From an uncultured Aggregatibacter sp. (GTDB taxonomy: Bacteria > Pseudomonadota > Gammaproteobacteria > Enterobacterales > Pasteurellaceae), in the NCBI RefSeq assembly GCF_901873365.1, contig NZ_CABFLM010000049.1, positions 1-64,000 of the forward strand: 64,000 nt of DNA, written 5' to 3'. Position numbers and translations under genes: made by a program. Positions 61,271-64,000 of this stretch are shown in pieces. Position 1 is the first letter of the stretch. Each line of letters starts with the position of its first letter. The notes under the pieces are model-generated. The model was not told the DNA's origin. It did not search any database and saw only the letters and a program-made list of their open reading frames with translations.

Positions 61271-61954
61271 ATGAAAAAAATAATAACCGCACTTTCCCTT
61301 TTGGCAATGTCTGCCGGCGCTATGGCGGATGATGCTGCGCTAAAAAATAAGCTAGAAAAATTGGGGGTAAAAGACATTGAAATTCAATCCTCTCCGATTA
61401 AAGGATTACGCACTGTGATTAGTGATCAAGGTGTTTTTTATGCTGAAGAAGGCGGAGATTATTTACTGCAAGGTAATATTTACAAGTTGAGTGATAAAGG
61501 CATTAGCAATATTTCCAACAATGTATTAATGGACAAATTAAATGCCTTAACAAGTGAAATGATTGTCTATCCGGCGAAAAATGAAAAACACGTTGTCACC
61601 GTTTTCATGGACATCACTTGCCATTACTGCCATTTATTGCATCAACAAATCAAAGAATATAACGATTTAGGCATTACCATTCGCTATCTTGCCTTCCCAC
61701 GCGGTGGCACAGACAGCAAAACTGCCAGCCAAATGGAAGCGATTTTCACTGCGAAAGATCCGGCATTTGCGCTAAATGAAGCAGAAAACGGCAATTTACC
61801 AAAAGAATTGAAAACACCGAATATTGTCAAAAAACACTATAATCTTGGCATTCAATTTGGCGTGAATGGCACACCGACCATTGTTACCTCAAAAGGGGAA
61901 ATTATCGGCGGCTATTTAAAACCACGTGAATTATTAGCCGAGTTAGAAGGTTAA
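61271..61954 (+). CDS. dsbC: Thiol:disulfide isomerase DsbC
   Basis: Periplasmic disulfide isomerase, 227 residues including a signal peptide (about 1-19, ending AGAMA). An N-terminal dimerisation domain (about 20-85) is linked to a thioredoxin-fold domain with active site Cys117-His-Tyr-Cys120 (DITCHYCHLLHQQ) and the cis-proline loop GVNGTPTIVTSKG. E. coli DsbC has CGYC. First gene of dsbC-recJ, as in E. coli; the DsbD partner is not in the window. Confidence 0.95.
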   Translation: MKKIITALSLLAMSAGAMADDAALKNKLEKLGVKDIEIQSSPIKGLRTVISDQGVFYAEEGGDYLLQGNIYKLSDKGISNISNNVLMDKLNALTSEMIVYPAKNEKHVVTVFMDITCHYCHLLHQQIKEYNDLGITIRYLAFPRGGTDSKTASQMEAIFTAKDPAFALNEAENGNLPKELKTPNIVKKHYNLGIQFGVNGTPTIVTSKGEIIGGYLKPRELLAELEG

Positions 61955-61967
61955 CTTAGGTTTCCTT

Positions 61968-63701
61968 GTGCAAAAACGTATCTTACGCCGCGATGTGCCG
62001 GCTGGCGATAAACTCTGTGACGATCCCTTGTTGGATCGTCTTTATCGTTCGCGCCACATTAAAAACGCCAACCAATTAGACCGCACTTTAAATGCCATGC
62101 ACCATCCGAACCTTATGTCGGGCATGGATAGCGCGGTAACCTTTCTTCTTGAAGCTTATCAAAAACAACAGAAAATCGTTATTGTAGGCGATTTCGATGC
62201 CGATGGCGCAACCAGTACCGCATTGGCGGTGCTTGCGCTACGTCAGTTGGGCTTTGCCAATGTCACCTATTTAGTGCCGAACCGCTTCGAGCAAGGTTAC
62301 GGATTAAGTGTTGCCGTGGCACAAGAGGCCTTGGCTTTAGGCGTTGAGTTGTTAATGACCGTAGATAACGGTGTTTCTTCTCATGAGGGCGTGGCATTTT
62401 TAAAGGCGCAGGGGGTGAAAGTGATCGTGACCGATCACCACTTGCCACCGGAAACGCTGCCGAATGCCGACGCCATTGTGAATCCGAATTTGGCGCATTG
62501 CGGTTTCCCGTCGAAAAATTTGGCCGGTGTGGGCGTTACTTTTTATCTTATGCTTGCCTTGCGGGCAAAATTCCGCGAAGTTGGTCTATTTGATGCCAAA
62601 AATCAGCCGAATTTTACGGAATTGTTAGATTTGGTGGCGTTAGGCACTGTATCCGATGTGGTGCCATTGGATCAAAATAACCGCATTTTAGTCTATCAAG
62701 GCATTGCCCGCATTCGCGCTGAACGTTGTCGTTGTGGCATTCGTGCCTTAGCGGAAGTGGCGAAGCGGGATGTGACCCGTTTTGTGGCGGCGGATTTAGG
62801 GTTTTCCATTGGCCCACGTTTAAATGCGGCGGGACGGCTGGATAATATGTCCGTGGGCGTAGAGCTTTTGTTAGCCGAAAACATGGAAACGGCTCGCGCG
62901 TTGGCATTAGAGCTGGATGGGTTAAATCAAGCGCGCAAAGAAATTGAGCAAGGTATGAAGTTAGAAGCTTTAACGATCTGCCAAAATTTGTTTGCAAATG
63001 CCACCGCACTTGAAACAGAAATCCCCTACGCTATCGTGTTATATCAATCGGATTGGCACCAAGGCGTGCTAGGGATTCTCGCCTCACGCATTAAAGAACA
63101 GTTTCATCGTCCGGTGATTGCGTTTGCTCAAGAGCAAGCAGGCATGTTGAAAGGGTCTGCACGTTCTATTCCTGGTTTGCATATTCGCGATGTGTTGGAG
63201 CGGGTTTATTCACAGCATCCGGATTTGATCCTGAAGTTTGGCGGGCATGCCATGGCGGCAGGATTGAGTATTCAAGAAAGCCGCTTTGACGATTTTCGTC
63301 AGATTTTTAATCAGACGGTCAGCGAATTATTGGCGGAAGACCAATTACAAGGCACCATTTGGACTGACGGCGAATTAAATGCGAACTTGTTAAACTTGGC
63401 GACGGCAGAAACCTTGCGTCAAGGCGGGCCTTGGGGACAGGCATTCCCCGAACCTTTGTTCGACGGCGAATTTAAAATTCTGCAACAACGCTTAGTGGGC
63501 GAAAAACACTTAAAAATGATGGTGGAACCCAAACTGGGCGGACCTTTGTTAGATGCTATCGCCTTTAACGTGGATACACGCTATTATCCTGATTTATCTG
63601 TAAAAAAGGCAAGATTCGTCTATAAACTTGACATTAATGAGTTTCGTGGCAATCGCGATGTTCAGCTGTTGGTGGATTATATTGAACCCTTGGAAAGTTA
63701 G
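61968..63701 (+). CDS. recJ: Single-stranded-DNA-specific exonuclease RecJ
   Basis: 5'-3' exonuclease of recombination and repair, 577 residues (E. coli 577). DHH-family motifs: VGDFDADGATSTALAVLALR (about 66-85), TVDNGVSSHEG, VTDHHLPPETLP, LVALGTVSDVVPL, and the DHHA1-type KFGGHAMAAGLSI. Starts with GTG at 61968, 13 bases after dsbC. The ribosome site is weak (AGGTTTCC), suggesting coupling to dsbC. In E. coli prfB-lysS follows recJ on the same strand; here those genes are divergent. Confidence 0.95.
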   Translation: MQKRILRRDVPAGDKLCDDPLLDRLYRSRHIKNANQLDRTLNAMHHPNLMSGMDSAVTFLLEAYQKQQKIVIVGDFDADGATSTALAVLALRQLGFANVTYLVPNRFEQGYGLSVAVAQEALALGVELLMTVDNGVSSHEGVAFLKAQGVKVIVTDHHLPPETLPNADAIVNPNLAHCGFPSKNLAGVGVTFYLMLALRAKFREVGLFDAKNQPNFTELLDLVALGTVSDVVPLDQNNRILVYQGIARIRAERCRCGIRALAEVAKRDVTRFVAADLGFSIGPRLNAAGRLDNMSVGVELLLAENMETARALALELDGLNQARKEIEQGMKLEALTICQNLFANATALETEIPYAIVLYQSDWHQGVLGILASRIKEQFHRPVIAFAQEQAGMLKGSARSIPGLHIRDVLERVYSQHPDLILKFGGHAMAAGLSIQESRFDDFRQIFNQTVSELLAEDQLQGTIWTDGELNANLLNLATAETLRQGGPWGQAFPEPLFDGEFKILQQRLVGEKHLKMMVEPKLGGPLLDAIAFNVDTRYYPDLSVKKARFVYKLDINEFRGNRDVQLLVDYIEPLES

Positions 63702-63705
63702 GCTC

Positions 63706-64000
63706 ATGATGTCAAGGCTTAGATTACTCATCGTTTTATTCTTTATCAGCGGATTTGCCGTTGCGCAAGAAAGCGTGTCTCATCTGCCTGCGCTAGATGA
63801 AGCCAGCCGCCTGTTTGAAGAAGGCAAAGACTATTTTTCTTACCAAGAACCGATCACGCTGCCACCTCGAAAAGATCATCGCATTCCGATTCAATTCTTT
63901 TTTGATTACGATTGTCGTGTTTGCTCTTCTGCCCAAGACATTCTTGAACTTTATAGTCAAATTAACCGCGATCGCGTGGTATTAACCGAATATCCAGTAG
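63706..64000 (+). CDS. Exported thioredoxin-fold protein, truncated by window end
   Basis: A frame opens at the ATG at 63706 (or 63709), 4 bases after recJ, and runs off the window; 98 residues are visible. It begins with a signal peptide (MMSRLRLLIVLFFISGFAVA) and then IPIQFFFDYDCRVCSSAQDI, a strand followed by a CxxC motif (CRVC), as in DsbA/thioredoxin-fold proteins. Its place after dsbC-recJ suggests a role in periplasmic thiol chemistry. Family cannot be fixed from the fragment. Confidence 0.75.
   Translation, partial: MMSRLRLLIVLFFISGFAVAQESVSHLPALDEASRLFEEGKDYFSYQEPITLPPRKDHRIPIQFFFDYDCRVCSSAQDILELYSQINRDRVVLTEYPV

Larger units (their letters stand above)
146..63011. repeat. Dispersed DNA uptake signal sequences (AAGTGCGGT)
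   Basis: Exact copies of the 9-mer AAGTGCGGT or its complement ACCGCACTT recur on both strands, more than fifty times by eye. Examples are near 146, 182, 3155 (six copies at 144-bp steps), 5773, 10037, 11660, 14948, 20968, 22600, 23384, 25027, 25405, 28247, 30147, 32588, 35938, 37408, 39244, 40935, 45257, 48572, 51532, 51565, 53032, 56200, 59987, 61037, 62080 and 63003. This is the known Hin-type uptake sequence that marks self DNA during natural transformation. Copies lie both inside genes and in terminator hairpins. The span given is that of the whole set and not one continuous element. Confidence 0.95.

Overview
The window is chromosomal DNA from a gamma-proteobacterium of the family Pasteurellaceae. 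The clearest sign is the 9-base DNA uptake sequence AAGTGCGGT, which occurs exactly more than 50 times on both strands; this is the Haemophilus/Aggregatibacter/Pasteurella type and not the Actinobacillus type. Gene order (rsxABCDGE-nth, slt-trpR-mtgA, dsbC-recJ, prfB-lysS, rluD-pgeF opposite bamD, ssrS-fau-zapA opposite ygfB-pepP) and protein sequences also fit this family. An Aggregatibacter-like species is most likely, but I cannot fix the species from sequence alone. Nearly all of the window is vertically inherited core genome. I saw no prophage, transposase, CRISPR array, rRNA or tRNA.

Layout. 1-6431: Rsx/Rnf electron-transport operon, with a highly repetitive RsxC tail; then nth and a sodium:amino-acid symporter. 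8669-8989: a regulatory gap with a CRP-like site and a candidate small RNA, followed by an isolated sucrose-6-phosphate hydrolase gene. 10459-20849: prmB/smrB, then a block collinear with the E. coli yccS-yccA region (yccS, yccF, mgsA, yccT, acyP, tusE, yccA), into which an afe/yfe-type iron-manganese ABC transporter operon with a Fur-like box has been placed. 21220-25403: a probable Slam-dependent surface lipoprotein behind a promoter with a 13-T tract, a small lipoprotein, der, a cold-shock gene, and what looks like the C-terminal remnant of a Slam secretion gene. 25593-36863: metE with met boxes, lspA-ispH, slt-trpR-mtgA with a TrpR-like operator, nhaA, a 59-bp hairpin repeat array, an LtaS-like transferase, and rpmE. 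37089-47600: priA, ftsN, pgeF-rluD, bamD, fau, 6S RNA, zapA, ygfB-pepP-glnB and an AI-2E-family permease. 47630-64000: mfd, a zinc-ribbon membrane protein, clcA-dusA, an arginine/citrulline catabolic cluster without arcA, an Lrp-family regulator, lysS-prfB (with the RF2 programmed frameshift), dsbC-recJ and the start of a thioredoxin-fold gene cut by the window end.

Themes. Uptake sequences are reused as transcription terminators (paired or half-paired hairpins) and have been multiplied inside rsxC, one per 144-bp coding repeat. Envelope redox and folding (rsx, dsbC), cell-wall turnover (slt, mtgA, pgeF, ftsN), metal uptake (afe) and surface lipoproteins dominate the non-housekeeping content. 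The most promising undescribed items are the candidate CRP-linked small RNA near 8758-8833, the possible phase-variable promoter plus Slam remnant around the surface lipoprotein, and the covarying 59-bp hairpin array at 34644-34848.
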